Source of the DNA: Gonatopus flavifemur
Lineage: Eukaryota > Arthropoda > Insecta > Hymenoptera > Dryinidae
Reading direction: 5' to 3'
Assembly: GCA_018340375.1 (NCBI GenBank)
Contig: JAFFJZ010000003.1
Location: 7,688,001-7,752,000, forward strand
DNA length: 64,000 nucleotides
Part shown: positions 53,103 to 64,000 of the stretch, piece by piece
How the letters are laid out: every line of letters begins with the position of its first letter
Numbering within the stretch: position 1 is the stretch's first letter
Notes under the pieces: generated by a model
The model's input: only the letters and a program-made list of their open reading frames with translations
Databases searched by the model: none
What the model was told of the DNA's origin: nothing
Position numbers and translations under genes: made by a program

Positions 53103-56100
53103 CATAATGAACACGCTCTTCGCTTGCTGAACATTACGACAAGACCATGAACTTCGCTCTGTCTTTTACTCGCTTCTGGAAAAGCTGTTGCTGTTCCTGT
53201 TGCTACTCTGTTTTGGTCTGCCGCGGGGAACAAAATTATCACGCATTTTAATTGTTCGTAGGGAAATCAATGGACACCATTGATTGGCTCTATAGAACAA
53301 AGCTCAACCACAGAGAGAAAGGAGAGAACAAAAAGCAATGTGATTGTGGTGATTGTTTCGGAATTTTTATTATTCGTTCCACCTTATTCCCAAATCAATG
53401 CTTTTCGAGTGCAATTAAGATCATCATTGTTGTTGTGTTTGTGGCTTTCATGGAAAAAGAAACAGCTTCACGAGATATCGAATCTCAAAAATTTGTTCAT
53501 ACAAATGAAGGAAAGAGACATTATTGGTTGGAATCTAGATTTATAGAATAATTGTTTTATTAAATCTCTCAATTATTTATGACACATGATTCGTCTCTCT
53601 ACATAATTAACGTATATAAGAGAGATTTAATGAAGATAAGATAATTGGACGAAACGCAAGAAAATTCCTTCAAAAATGTGTGTAAAATACTCATGGTAAT
53701 GAGAGCTTTCTTTCAATTATTACAGCCAACTACACAGATCATGACTACCGAACTATAAATCTAGAGACATAGATTTGTGTCGCAGGAAAAACCGACGAAA
53801 GTGGATCCTGATCCTGTTATAGAGAAGGCTAGTGATAATTCCCTTGGTCGAGTGTATTTTTTTTGTCTTTCTGTTCTCTGAAAGTTCCTCATTTGCAACG
53901 AAGAGCGCGGTGATTTTTCATTTTAATATCCGCAACATGGAACAATATCGATCATCATCATTTCGATGTTGTTCAAAAATCAATAGATCTTATTTAATTT
54001 TAGCTGCTCCGTCATTTAAATTTGACAATAATATTAATGATGAAGTTGTTTATTTATTCTTCGCATTGAAATAATTTATCGATTTATGTTCGAAACATCA
54101 CTTATTCCCAACAAACAACGGCCTAAGAAAAAAAGATCAGGGTCGCAGAAATATAATAAGAATCTTCTTCAATCCTAGTATATACGATGCATAATATTTC
54201 TAAACATTTATAGAATAATAATTCTCCATTATGATAATCACACGACAAAAGTGAGTAGTGAAAACATGCCCTCGTTCGTACAAATATATATATACATATA
54301 TACAACGTATAACGGTGTAATGGAAATCTTGAACAATAAGTTCCAAGGAAAAAGATCTTTTATATCCTCCTTAAAGTTTTAAAAACTATTATAACCGAGA
54401 AGACCAAAAGTAATAAACATAATTTAGTGGAAACACACTAAAACGACGTTATAGTAGTTGTTCAAGATTAAACGATAAATAATCAACTGCTTTCGAGATT
54501 TCTATGATCGAAACTTTCAAACTATTCCATCAATTTTGTCATTCTTTGAATGTTACGATTGCTGATAACGTTATCAATACAACATCTACTCCTGTTTCGT
54601 GGTGCTAAGTAACAACGGTTCACGAATTCGATTACGAAAAGTATTATATAATTTTATGCATGATTTAAATCATCGAGAACATGCATATTCTTATAGATAT
54701 ATTGAGATATCTAAAATTTTATTTATTTTTTAAGAGATATATATAAATGTATATGTATATTGTAATAACAAATGATAGAAAGGTTTGTGTACGTGTAATC
54801 GTATATTGTCACACGTAACGCAAGATTAATTAATTCTTCGAGGGAAGATCGCAAATTCGAGCAAAGCTCGAGGTTTGTGAATACTTACTTTCTATGTGAG
54901 TTTTTTTTTTTAAATCAATTTATTTGTATATTATCTCAAATGCTCTCGACTGTAAAATTGTTTAGATTAGAATTTGTTATCGATACTTTTATTGCACAAA
55001 CCGTCTTAATTTATTCGTTTCGAATGATTATTGTATCATAAGTAACTATTTCTACAAGGTTAATCATTCAAATTCATTCGATTCAATGTTGATGGCCGTC
55101 GAAAATGGCAATAAAATGAAAATATAGATCATCGATTCTTGTGTTGTGTTCTTTTCATTCTGGATTTCACGTTTCTACGTATTCCTCGCACTTTTTCAAC
55201 TTACGTCCTGATTTTTGTTTCCAACTTTAGGAATGATATTATCTTTTGTATAAAAGAATTTGATCTTATCGAATCGTTTCTATCAAATTTCAGTGATTTC
55301 ATTTCATTTGAAACTGGTTAATAATGAAATCGGATGGGGTTTGGCCAGATCCAATGAGCTTTGCATTGAGAGTATTCATCGAGTCTTATCACATTTCTTC
55401 GATAAATGATGAGAGATCAATTATTCAAACTTTTGTTTAATTTCAATGAGATTTGACTAACGTTAGATCCCCCCTACGAGGTATTCTCTTCAACGTTCCT
55501 TTCATAAATATACATATAATCTCAACAAAATTTATATATAATTCCATTCATTTTTACAACCAATGACCATAATTTTGTAAATTTACATCAATAATTTCAC
55601 CATGAATATTTGTTTCAATCGAAGTTATATCTATTTTTGGCAGTACTGTTGGAACACCAGGAAGAAATTGGCTTGACTCGGTTACTGACGCATCAAAATT
55701 CAAACCATACCCATCTCAACGGAGAAATCGCATTACAGCATTTGAAATCATTGATTTTCATCTTCAAGGTCTCTCCATGTGAAAGAATTTCCAAAATTAT
55801 ATAAAATTTCATATAAATCATAAACAATTCTAAATATTTTTTTCAATGATCCATCATTGTATTTTCCATGTTTATTCTTTGAATTCTCGAAAAAACTCAA
55901 GTGTGAGAACTATAAAAGGAAAATTTTTTAACAAAAATTCACATCAACTGTCGCGACAGATGACGATAGAATAAAAAATAACCGAATTAAGGAGTGCTAG
56001 AATTCCAAGGACATTGGTGAAATGGGGATTTTTATAGTTTCCTTTTACATAAACACTGAAAAATTGAATTTTTTTGTTTTCTTCACTTTCAATACTTCTC

Positions 56101-57789
56101 GACAGATTCAAGTTGTGAAAATATTCAAAGTTCGACAAAGAACTTACTGATAAATGAATTTTCTTTTTTTCAATATTTGAAATCTATGAAGATGGAGCTA
56201 ACGAGCAAAAACTTGATCGAATCTGATACGAAATGTATACATTGTCTCGCCAAATTTTACTTGATTCACATCGAGTGGATTTTACAAAGCAGCCCAACAC
56301 CCCGCACGGCACACAGATATTCCGACAAATTATAGAATATTTTATTCGAAAAGACTAGACTGAGATTTGGAGATATCAACTCCGAAGGAAATATTCTTTG
56401 AATATTGGGGAGCGCGGTGGTTACAATAATAGAATCAATCACTGGATTAGATACAATACATTCATTTTATTTGATTGATCCATCGAATACAATACATTTA
56501 CGCTTTATTCGTCACAGTAATCATCATAAAAATCCACAGCTTTCACCACAGCTTTTTCCATATCCGTCATATACAACATCATTCACATGATTTCTTAAGA
56601 ATCCTTTCATTTTCGTCCTACAATCATTGATTTTCCCATCGATTCTCCAAGAAAAGAAAATTTTTATAATCCCTCTCTTGCAACAGAATCGTTAGAAAAA
56701 TCAAAGTTTTCATCAAATAATTTTATTTATAAATGAATTTCCAGCAAGAATTTTCTCCACTTCGTGATCGTGCCCTGCAAACGTACGGTGGAATAACGGA
56801 AAATCCAAAGGATCCTTGATATCTTGAAAAACAAGAACCCCGCATTTATGTTTTATTAAGACTGAAATATGGCTACAACAATTTTGTATTTGGAGATTCG
56901 CTTTCAAGATATTATGTATATTATTTTGAATACATCAACCCTCAGACTGCACACCTCAAATTAACCTATACTTTTGCATGCAAAATTTAACATCGAAGCT
57001 CAAATCTTTTCCCTTGTTAATAAAGTCGTGCTAATCCATCAATTCACACTCGAGTTTCAAATACCTGCCGGGTTAAGCTAACCCTTGAGTACAGTCTAGG
57101 GGTTCATTTCATACGAATTCACAAAAAAATTACTCTCAAAGTAACGGTACTGAAAATCGATTACGATGAAAAATTCAGTTGTTTTCCTAAATCAAATAAG
57201 AATTATTATTTTCCCTTGCATACTTTTGATCATCATTAATCATCGATATTTATCGGTGTGACTAGTACCATTGCTTTGTTAAAAATGAAGTAAATGACTC
57301 GGGAGAATCTGACATGCTATACCCACGCGCACAGCGAGAAGATGATCCGATGTTTAAAAATCATTCTCAAATAACGGTGTCATCGGTGATTCAGTCGTTT
57401 ACTTCACAATACGCATACCTTATGTAATAAATCCGATATAAAAAAAAAACCTTGGGTTTAAATTTTCAATACAATATAATAAAATAATTTCCTGTTCCAA
57501 ATATCATGACATCATCAACAACAAAGAAAAACAAAATTCTATTCATCTGCGTAGTATGATATCTACAATAATGGAATAATTTCACAGCAAAAATACATCT
57601 GTAAGGAATTCTTCAGTATTTGAGAAAGCTACGTTCGTGTTGGATATATTGCGATATTTGTAGTATGTTTTATTAGCATAACAAATTGATCTGATGACTG
57701 TTTTGCCTCAGTGAGTTACTTGGACATGATGTAATCTGTTCAATAAGTCGCATGATACGTTAAATTTTTCCTACTCTACTCGTACCATG
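53103..57789. other. 3' untranslated region and downstream flank
   Basis: AT-rich, with no convincing gene. Possible poly(A) signals for the phosphatase mRNA include AATAAA near 54412 and at 55110-55115, which would give a 3' UTR of 1.3-2 kb. The ORFs at 53252-53551 lie in the 3' UTR and look incidental. An AT-rich family fragment is at 55774-55815. Confidence 0.5.
53786..53881 (+). CDS. Candidate alternative last exon of the phosphatase
   Basis: After the acceptor tgtgtcgcag at 53776-53785, a frame in the needed phase 0 runs EKPTKVDPDPVIEKASDNSL and then GRVYFFCLSVL to TGA at 53879-53881. Joined to the internal exon-7 donor at 53069/53070, it gives a 317-aa isoform with an acidic, charged tail. 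The coding character of the first 22 codons is good. The pyrimidine tract is weak and no transcript is available, so this is a prediction. Confidence 0.4.
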   Translation, partial: EKPTKVDPDPVIEKASDNSLGRVYFFCLSVL

Positions 57790-59532
57790 TTATCTGTAAA
57801 CTGTTCCTTTCGAGAACCTTGTTTCGTGAAAATTGCAAGTTTTGTTACGAGATACGTATTGTAGAAAATTTGCATCCATTAAAATTTCCCAATTCCCCAC
57901 AATTTTCTGCTTCAAAAATCTCTCTGAACTGAGTTCAAATTTTGAATCCGAGAAACTCAGTCCTCTGAACGTATAATCGATGATGATCCGCAGAGTACAA
58001 GTCATCGAAGATGAATTTGTATTTCACACGGTGCCTCCGTTCCTGTCGAAATGAAATATCCTGAAGGAGTTCTAACGGTGGAGATTCCAGGAGAACTTCT
58101 GTCATACGAGGAATGACGACGTTCTATCGGCGATCCACTGTGTCGCCAACCACCCGCAAGCTCCGGGGATATCTGATGAAGCTTAAACTTTCTGGAACCG
58201 CTATCCCACGTCGTCACAGTACACACAATGGATCGTTCGGTAAAGTAACGGCTGACAACTTAGCATTTAAGAGGTATACGTGTCACCACTGATATTCAGA
58301 CGCCGATTCAAAAGTACAGTTCATGATGATCGCAATTAAAACCATTGCTCACTCTCCTAGTAACTCAGGAGAATGTACTTGGTTATGAGAGGATCAATAG
58401 ATCAAATTTCGAACTTGATCCCGACGTGCCTGGCATTCATTTTCTCGCCGACAAAGATGATTCGGTAGAACGGATAGTTGCCTTTTCTCATGTCCTCAGG
58501 GCGACGGCTGTTTCCAGCGAGTGTTATAAAGATACATCTGTAACAAAACAAATTGAATATTGAGCATTGGATATTACATTCATACTATCACGCTGAAGTT
58601 GATGCTTGGAGTGTTTTTACCTTTTGTTTGGACACGAGATCTCCGAGACTTCAAATCATTCATATTGGAATGATGTTGATCTCCCGTCAGAGAGATATTT
58701 CCTCCTTCTTCAATACAGAAATGATCAACACAAATTAGAAAATTCCAATGTGTTTCCCGAAGGCCTTCCTGGGCTGATTGGATAATCTTTTCGACACGGA
58801 CACAGCTGGTTGACAAGTTGGTAGTCATTCTGAAATATGGACTGACAAGCAACGAATGATGTTTTGATATTCCTTCTCCTTTGATGCAACATCCACGGAG
58901 CAGATTGTCTGTTGGACTTTCCCTTCCATCCACCTGTTCTACTTCATCCCGAATTTTCGAGGTAGCTTTCAACTGCATTCATGTCAAAACAGTTCATTCC
59001 AGTTCGTGGTGAGAGATGAACGAAGTTACGAACAATTTTCATTCCAGCCGAAGCCTGGCTGGGAAAGCAACTTCAGGAAATGTATATGTTTCTAATATAT
59101 TGTGAATCATAATTTGATAGGAAACTTTACACCATAACGATCTTTGGCTATTATTCATAAATCAAAATATTCAGTTATGTTCATTCGAATTGAAAGATGT
59201 TGCATCGCATTAGAAACTTCAATTGTATACTGTAAAGCATTGGGTCTGGATTATAAATAATTTCAAATGATTCAGTACTCATCCCAAATGCCTCGGACCC
59301 ATGAATCTCTTGGTCTCTGAATGCAATAGACGGATTAAATTTCATATCAAATCTACGGAGAGTGTCATCCACAGTGTTATCAGCATCTCGAACAAATATT
59401 CGATATTGACTTGAAACTTGAAATCTCCCTCATCCCATTGTCCCATAAATACTATTGTTTATGAATTTCAACTGGAACGGACAGAACAGTAAGCACTACA
59501 AATCATTCACAGATTTGAAAGTATTCAGGCCA

Positions 59533-59930
59533 CATTGGGCGATTTGTCTTATGAGAACCTGCAAGGGGGAGTAATCAACAATAAATTGTTCAAGTATTCA
59601 GTTCCAGACGAGATGACTAGCGTCGTCTTTCAACCCAGAGACGTTATCTTTCTCTTATCCCTGGATTGCCGGGCTAAACCGTCAACGAACAGTACAATTT
59701 ATCGCCAAAGATGGCAAACCGGCCGGAATTTCCGCCACGAGAGTTAGGATCTCTGACAGACCTATTCTCAAATGCTTAGAGGATCAGTTTTCCTGCAAGC
59801 GAAAACGAACGCCGCAGAATGAAAGATTATCGGAACTTTGTCGCGGCTGTTTGTATTACAAGCTCCTCCAGCTCTCCGGAAGAAGATACTCACATTTAAA
59901 GGAATACGTCCCAAATCTTGGATTTCTGGA
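59533..59930 (+). repeat. Diverged repeat, copy A
   Basis: Shares with copy B (60893-61497), in order: TTGGGCGATTT...GAACCTGCAAGG (59537-59564); AGTACAATTT, GCCAAAGATGGCAAACCGG and GGAATTTCCGCCACGAGAG (59691-59745); then TTTGTCGCGGC, TTTGTATTAC and GAAGAAGAT. About 80 bp after TAGGAT (59752-59833) are absent from copy B. Confidence 0.7.
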
Positions 59931-60280
59931 TCACAACTTGGGAAGTTCCTGACGAGTTCAAGACTTGGTCACAAATTGAGTACCCCCGAGCGAGGCTTTG
60001 CTCCCATGTACCGAAAAGAAACGTAAATAACGGGGGGCCTGGGCCACAATCAAACCCGGAACCAACCCAGCTCCACGGATCTTCGTTAACATGAAGAGTG
60101 AATCAACTGCTGCTCCCCGGTTGTGTTCTAGGTGAGTGTCCCCCGGGCCCGAACATACACCGTCAATTTTTAAGGGATTCGGGATGAGGACTTTGTTCTC
60201 AAAAACAGGACCTCATCGGGTCAATTGACTACAGTGTCTCTTTCGATCAAAAGTGATTGACAAGGAGTCCCCGCAATTTC

Positions 60281-60319
60281 ATCAATATCCATCAATATCC
60301 ATCAATATCCATCAATATC
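60281..60319. repeat. 10-bp tandem repeat, ATCAATATCC x4
   Basis: Four head-to-tail copies, the last ending in A instead of C. It lies between copies A and B of the diverged repeat. Confidence 0.9.
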
Positions 60320-60892
60320 ACACCAATAACGCACCCTTCATGGATGAAAAAAAGAAAAGACATACCAACTGGAATTGGTTGTTCTAAAATATCGCCAATT
60401 CCAAAATAGTAGCCCTCATTACTTTTCTGAGCTTCCAAGTAATTCTTGTGGGGAATTCAACACCCAATGAAATCGGATATAATACATTTGAGCCTCCATA
60501 CCGAAGATAGGACCAGAATGGAATTCTACCTATATGTCGGTGTATTATGTGGTTCTCAGGTGTTCATTGGAAGTTTGGGCGAATAGGGAACGCAAAGCTC
60601 TCAACCTAGCCTTGGACCTAGAACTTAGATCGCTTGATCCGATCCATCATCAACTGGAACAACAATCGTTTCTGTACGCATTCAGGGTAACTAATGCCTC
60701 ACGAAGTGAAGCCAAAATGCCCCCGCGAATGAAGAACTAGATCTAACTACGAGAAATGGAATTCACAGTGATAAAAAGGATTGACCTTCGATCAATTTGA
60801 AGACGGTAAAATAATGATAAACGAGGTAAAAGCGAGTCCTCGCAACACGCGATCGCGCTACGTGTGTAGGTAAGTTACATACGATAGTCGTC

Positions 60893-61497
60893 CTACGTTG
60901 GGCGACTTATTAAAATTCGAACCTGCAAGGTAGAGTACAGAATACTCTAGTTTATAGTAAATTGATGATTATAAAATTTGTCAATGAACGGTAAAGCAAC
61001 GTGCGAATGATTCATCTCAAACGTTGTGGCATTGTCTATGCAGAGCTGAGGGTGAATCAAATGAAGTCTTTCATTTACGTATGGGTAGATCCCTCGTACG
61101 ACAGTGATGGTGTATATCTTCTTGTGTAGCCAAGCGACAGCCAAGTGCACGAAGAAATTCGTTACGGAGAAGTTTGGGATACGGTGAGTGTGGGTTGCCA
61201 TCGGGGCCCGAAATTCGGATTATTAACAGTGAGACGCATCCGCCAAGGTGTTTTCTCAAGTGTAAGAGTGCTAGTGCGGTGAAATCTATTGTTGTTTATG
61301 GGTAAGAAAGTTCCTTTCTCGTGGCCTCCTCCGCGTGTTCACGACAAGTACAATTTAACGCTAAAGATGCCAAACCGGTCGGAATTTCCGCCACGAGAAC
61401 TAGGATGCCCCGACCTTTGTAGCGGCAGTTTGTATCACTGGCTTTTCAAGCCTCCCGAAAGAAGATCTGCAGGAACATATCCCCAATTTTAGGTTTT
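60893..61497 (+). repeat. Diverged repeat, copy B
   Basis: Same block order and strand as copy A: TTGGGCGACTT...GAACCTGCAAGG (60899-60930), then AGTACAATTT, GCTAAAGATGCCAAACCGG and GGAATTTCCGCCACGAGAA (61348-61402), then TTTGTAGCGGC, TTTGTATCAC and GAAGAAGAT. The first two blocks are about 300 bp further apart than in copy A. The right part of copy B is interrupted by fewer bases. Confidence 0.7.
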
Positions 61498-63017
61498 TCC
61501 CAAGATCCTTTCGAGTACCAAAGACGACTGTTGCTACGGAGTCTACGGACGCGACCGTTCGTTCTCACATGCCAGTTTCTCCCCACTTTGGATTGAGAAC
61601 CGCGCATGTGCGAATACTGAAGAGCCTACACAGGGGGTACGGCGCCCGATCGAACTCCCGACACATGGAGAGACAGGTTATTGGGAAGCAGCTGCTCATA
61701 ACGAAGAACAGCAATATTTCCTTCCGCTTCTCACCAAACGTATTGCGACGAAAGTCGCTGATCTAAACCTCCAGCTCAATGTCTCTCGTTTTCTGAGAAG
61801 AAAACTCGAGTTTATTGCTTCCTCTCGATATATTACAGGTCCCACTATTCACACTAAATATCCACGAAGGGAAGTCGTGGAGGCGCTCAACCTATCTTGC
61901 GCCTTGTGCAAGGAAGTTGGAATTCTCCCTTCGCAACATTAGAATCGAGACTTCTTCTCATCCTGAACAATTGGTATTTCTGTTTGTTCACAGATGATTG
62001 TATTGATTGTTGAAGTCCCATGGTCCAGGAAGTTTCCTGAGTGGCGCTCAATTGTACAGAAATTGCACTCCTCTTCCATGTAAGGAGTTATAACAACACT
62101 AGAGTCGAATGATTAACAAATAAAGGATTCGATGGGGTACGGACGAACAACAACGTTGTGTACCCACCATTTTATCCGGAAGAAAGTGTTGGAGGAGACA
62201 ATAGCGATGTACTATTCGTGGTACTATATTGGTTAACAAAAGTGATCCATTTCGTAACCAATGGTACATCATCACTTGATTTTTCCTTCCCCGTTATAGT
62301 CCCAAAAAACTTTCAATGCCTACATGGTATTCACGAAGACGGATAAAGAACGCTTGAGTGGATAAATATACAGAGATCGAATCAATAAATATAAATTGGG
62401 TGACATAAGATAAGAAAACTTCCACTAATGGATGTCATTTGACAATTCGAAAAGAGTTACTCGGAAGCGAGGTCCTCAATGGAATACCATGGGTCACGGA
62501 AGTGTACAGGACAAACAAGGTAGATTTCAAAATCTGGGGTTCACACGTGATTTGATTCCGGGTTCCATCGGGATTGAAACGGGATTTGCAACACGATTAC
62601 TGATTGATTCTGACAAGTTCGTGAGTAAACGTTATTTGTTAATGAATTTTTGAAATTTCTCACAGACAGGGTTGTCAGGTAATATGTTTCTGAAGAGGCT
62701 ACCAAATCCATAAATCCAGGATTTAGAACTTGGAAGTGGAAAGGTGGAGCACATTCCCTCCCTTGATCGGAGCTATGTACAGAGATATGGCGAAAGTCAA
62801 TTCCGCCATGATTAAGAACCTTGATCACGCGGCTTTTGTACATCATTGAATACTAGATTTGGCACAACGAGAGAATGATAGTTGGTATAGTATCCCAGGC
62901 CCGCAGCACGAGCTGTTCGTAACAATCCCGCTGTGCCAGCAAGGTCGTTCGACCGAATCGATCAGCATAATCACAACGCAATGGAAGTTTTAATTGGTAC
63001 TGATTGCAGCCACTATG

Positions 63018-64000
63018 TTAACCCTTAGCCGACACACTGGGGTCGTTCGTGACTGGGCCTTATACTTTTCAAAATTCCCCCCCTTAATGTTTGGAAACCG
63101 GACTCATAGTGCCATCTAGTTGTAGTTGGAGAGTAGCTCTTGACCTTAGTATAGTTTGTTGACAGTCAAGTGCATCAGTCTGTCTGTGACACGTGAGTGA
63201 ATTGGAGCGGGGTCATAAACGACCCCAGAGAGTCGGCTACAGTTGAGATCGAATTTTCTTTTTAATTTTTGTTTCGTGTGTTTTTGTGCTTCAAATCGTT
63301 AAAGAAGGTGAGTAAACTATATTTTGAAAGTGTGATTTTTTTTCTTCATAAACTTATGTTATTTTGAATATCGTAAGATGGCTTATAATCTTCGACGTCG
63401 CACAATTCGGCAAGAACTCCTTGATGAGACGCCAGAAGTTTTTTTCGAGGACGAAGAGGCTCAAGAAAACGGAGAGAGTGAAAGTGGAGAAGTTTGTGGG
63501 CATGAATCCGAATATTCCGACGCTACGGATGCATCCTCGGGATCGGATGAAGACATGGAAAATGCCACTTTGGACAAGCGTCTTTTGGAGTCAAGGGCCC
63601 CTTGTGACAATTGGTTTATGTCTGTACCTTTAGTCCAGCGTATGCTGCCTGCACCATACAACATAACAATGACTGGAACGATAAGAAAAAATAAAAGAGA
63701 AATACCAGCTGAAATGCGAGTAGCTTCCAAGTCACCACCAGAGTCCAAGTTCTGCCATACAGATGATCTTACGCTCGTCAGCTTTACACCAAAGAAAAAT
63801 AAAATTGTTTTGCTACTTTCTTCGTATATGCACACAACAGAAATTGCAGATGGTAAGCCTAAAATCATTCACCACTATAATAAAACAAAAGGAGGAACCG
63901 ACACTTTTGACCAGCTCTGCCATTCGTATACGGTGACGAGAAGGACGAATCGCTGGCCGATGAGAATTTTTTACGGTATGCTTGATCAGGCTGCGGTGAA
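63018..64000 (+). mobile_element. piggyBac-type DNA transposon, left part (cut by window end)
   Basis: The TTAA target at 63018-63021 is followed by CCCTTAGCCGACACACTGGG, a piggyBac-like terminus. The sequence 63025-63055 returns inverted at 63209-63240 (revcomp GTAGCCGACTCTCTGGGGTC), forming a terminal/subterminal repeat pair as in this superfamily. A leader with a possible small intron (gtgagt at 63308) precedes the transposase frame at 63378. The right end is outside the window. Confidence 0.85.
63378..64000 (+). CDS. piggyBac-like transposase, internally deleted, 3' end outside window
   Basis: The frame is open for 207 codons to the window edge. Residues 1-72 are the acidic N-terminal region usual in piggyBac proteins (MAYNLRRRTI, then runs of D, E and S). 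From residue 76 the sequence jumps to the middle of the DDE domain: CDNWFMSVPL with D77 (second catalytic Asp), GTIRKNKREIP, YNKTKGGTDTFDQL with D175 (third catalytic Asp), then TNRWPM. The 150-200 residues expected between, including the first catalytic Asp and the start of the RNase H-like fold, are missing. The copy should therefore be unable to cut DNA alone, yet no stop or shift has accumulated. A rearranged domesticated gene or a recent deletion are both possible. Confidence 0.85.
   Translation, partial: MAYNLRRRTIRQELLDETPEVFFEDEEAQENGESESGEVCGHESEYSDATDASSGSDEDMENATLDKRLLESRAPCDNWFMSVPLVQRMLPAPYNITMTGTIRKNKREIPAEMRVASKSPPESKFCHTDDLTLVSFTPKKNKIVLLLSSYMHTTEIADGKPKIIHHYNKTKGGTDTFDQLCHSYTVTRRTNRWPMRIFYGMLDQAAV

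Larger units (their letters stand above)
57790..62900. other. G+C-richer segment with decayed coding-like stretches
   Basis: Base composition shifts clearly towards G+C from about 57.9 kb. Short frames look protein-like but are broken by stops and shifts. On the - strand, 59181-59450 reads RFQVSSQYRIFV, DDTLRRFDMKF, NPSIAFRDQEI; 58000-58230 reads VKYKFIFDDLYSADHH in one frame and 57790-58005 continues in another. On the + strand, 58345-58563 reads ELDPDVPGIHFLADKD, 60534-60740 reads ALNLALDLELRSLDP and 62445-62550 reads EVLNGIPWVTEVYRTNK. I recognise no domain, including reverse transcriptase, integrase or helicase. It is probably old mobile or foreign DNA; the source is unknown. Confidence 0.4.

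Noticed and set aside
53252..53551. Two overlapping + strand ORFs (99 and 88 codons) after the phosphatase stop
   Set aside because: They overlap in different frames inside the likely 3' UTR and show no domain or splice signal.

Overview
The window is a piece of an AT-rich animal nuclear genome, most likely an insect and probably a hymenopteran. Genes are interrupted by GT-AG introns, some longer than 10 kb, and the spacers are full of microsatellites and short foldback (MITE-like) repeats. The insect call rests on the protein and intron character and on the repeats; the order is inference.

Genes. (1) A small two-exon gene of 100 codons at 32-499 (+), which I do not recognise. (2) A complete four-exon autophagy gene Atg5 at 1068-2347 (-), 270 aa, convergent with gene 1. 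(3) One large gene that dominates the window: a seven-exon phospholipid phosphatase of the PAP2/LPP (wunen) family, 10306-53102 (+), 296 aa. All three catalytic motifs are intact, and introns 1 and 2 are about 23.2 kb and 12.0 kb. A TATA-like/initiator pair lies about 310 bp upstream of its start codon, and an 18-aa upstream ORF sits in the leader. An in-frame alternative last exon at 53786-53881 would swap the C-terminal tail. Most other short ORFs in the introns look like noise or follow from foldback repeats.

Regions. 2.3-9.9 kb is intergenic with several foldback elements. 10-53 kb is the phosphatase gene, with its introns carrying most of the repeats, including three copies of a CTCTCTAAA-ended family and a tRNA-like SINE-type element. 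53-57.8 kb is the 3' flank. 57.8-62.9 kb is visibly richer in G+C than the rest, has broken coding-like segments on both strands and a pair of diverged repeats, and looks like decayed mobile or foreign DNA that I cannot classify. From 63018 to the window end lies a piggyBac-type transposon with a TTAA site, terminal and subterminal repeats, and an open but internally deleted transposase frame.

Functional picture. Atg5 serves autophagosome formation and the phosphatase dephosphorylates lipid phosphates at membranes. Nothing links them beyond neighbourhood. I found no clear new multi-gene system. The best leads are the alternative phosphatase tail, the piggyBac copy that stays in frame across its deletion, the unexplained 58-63 kb segment, and several foldback families.
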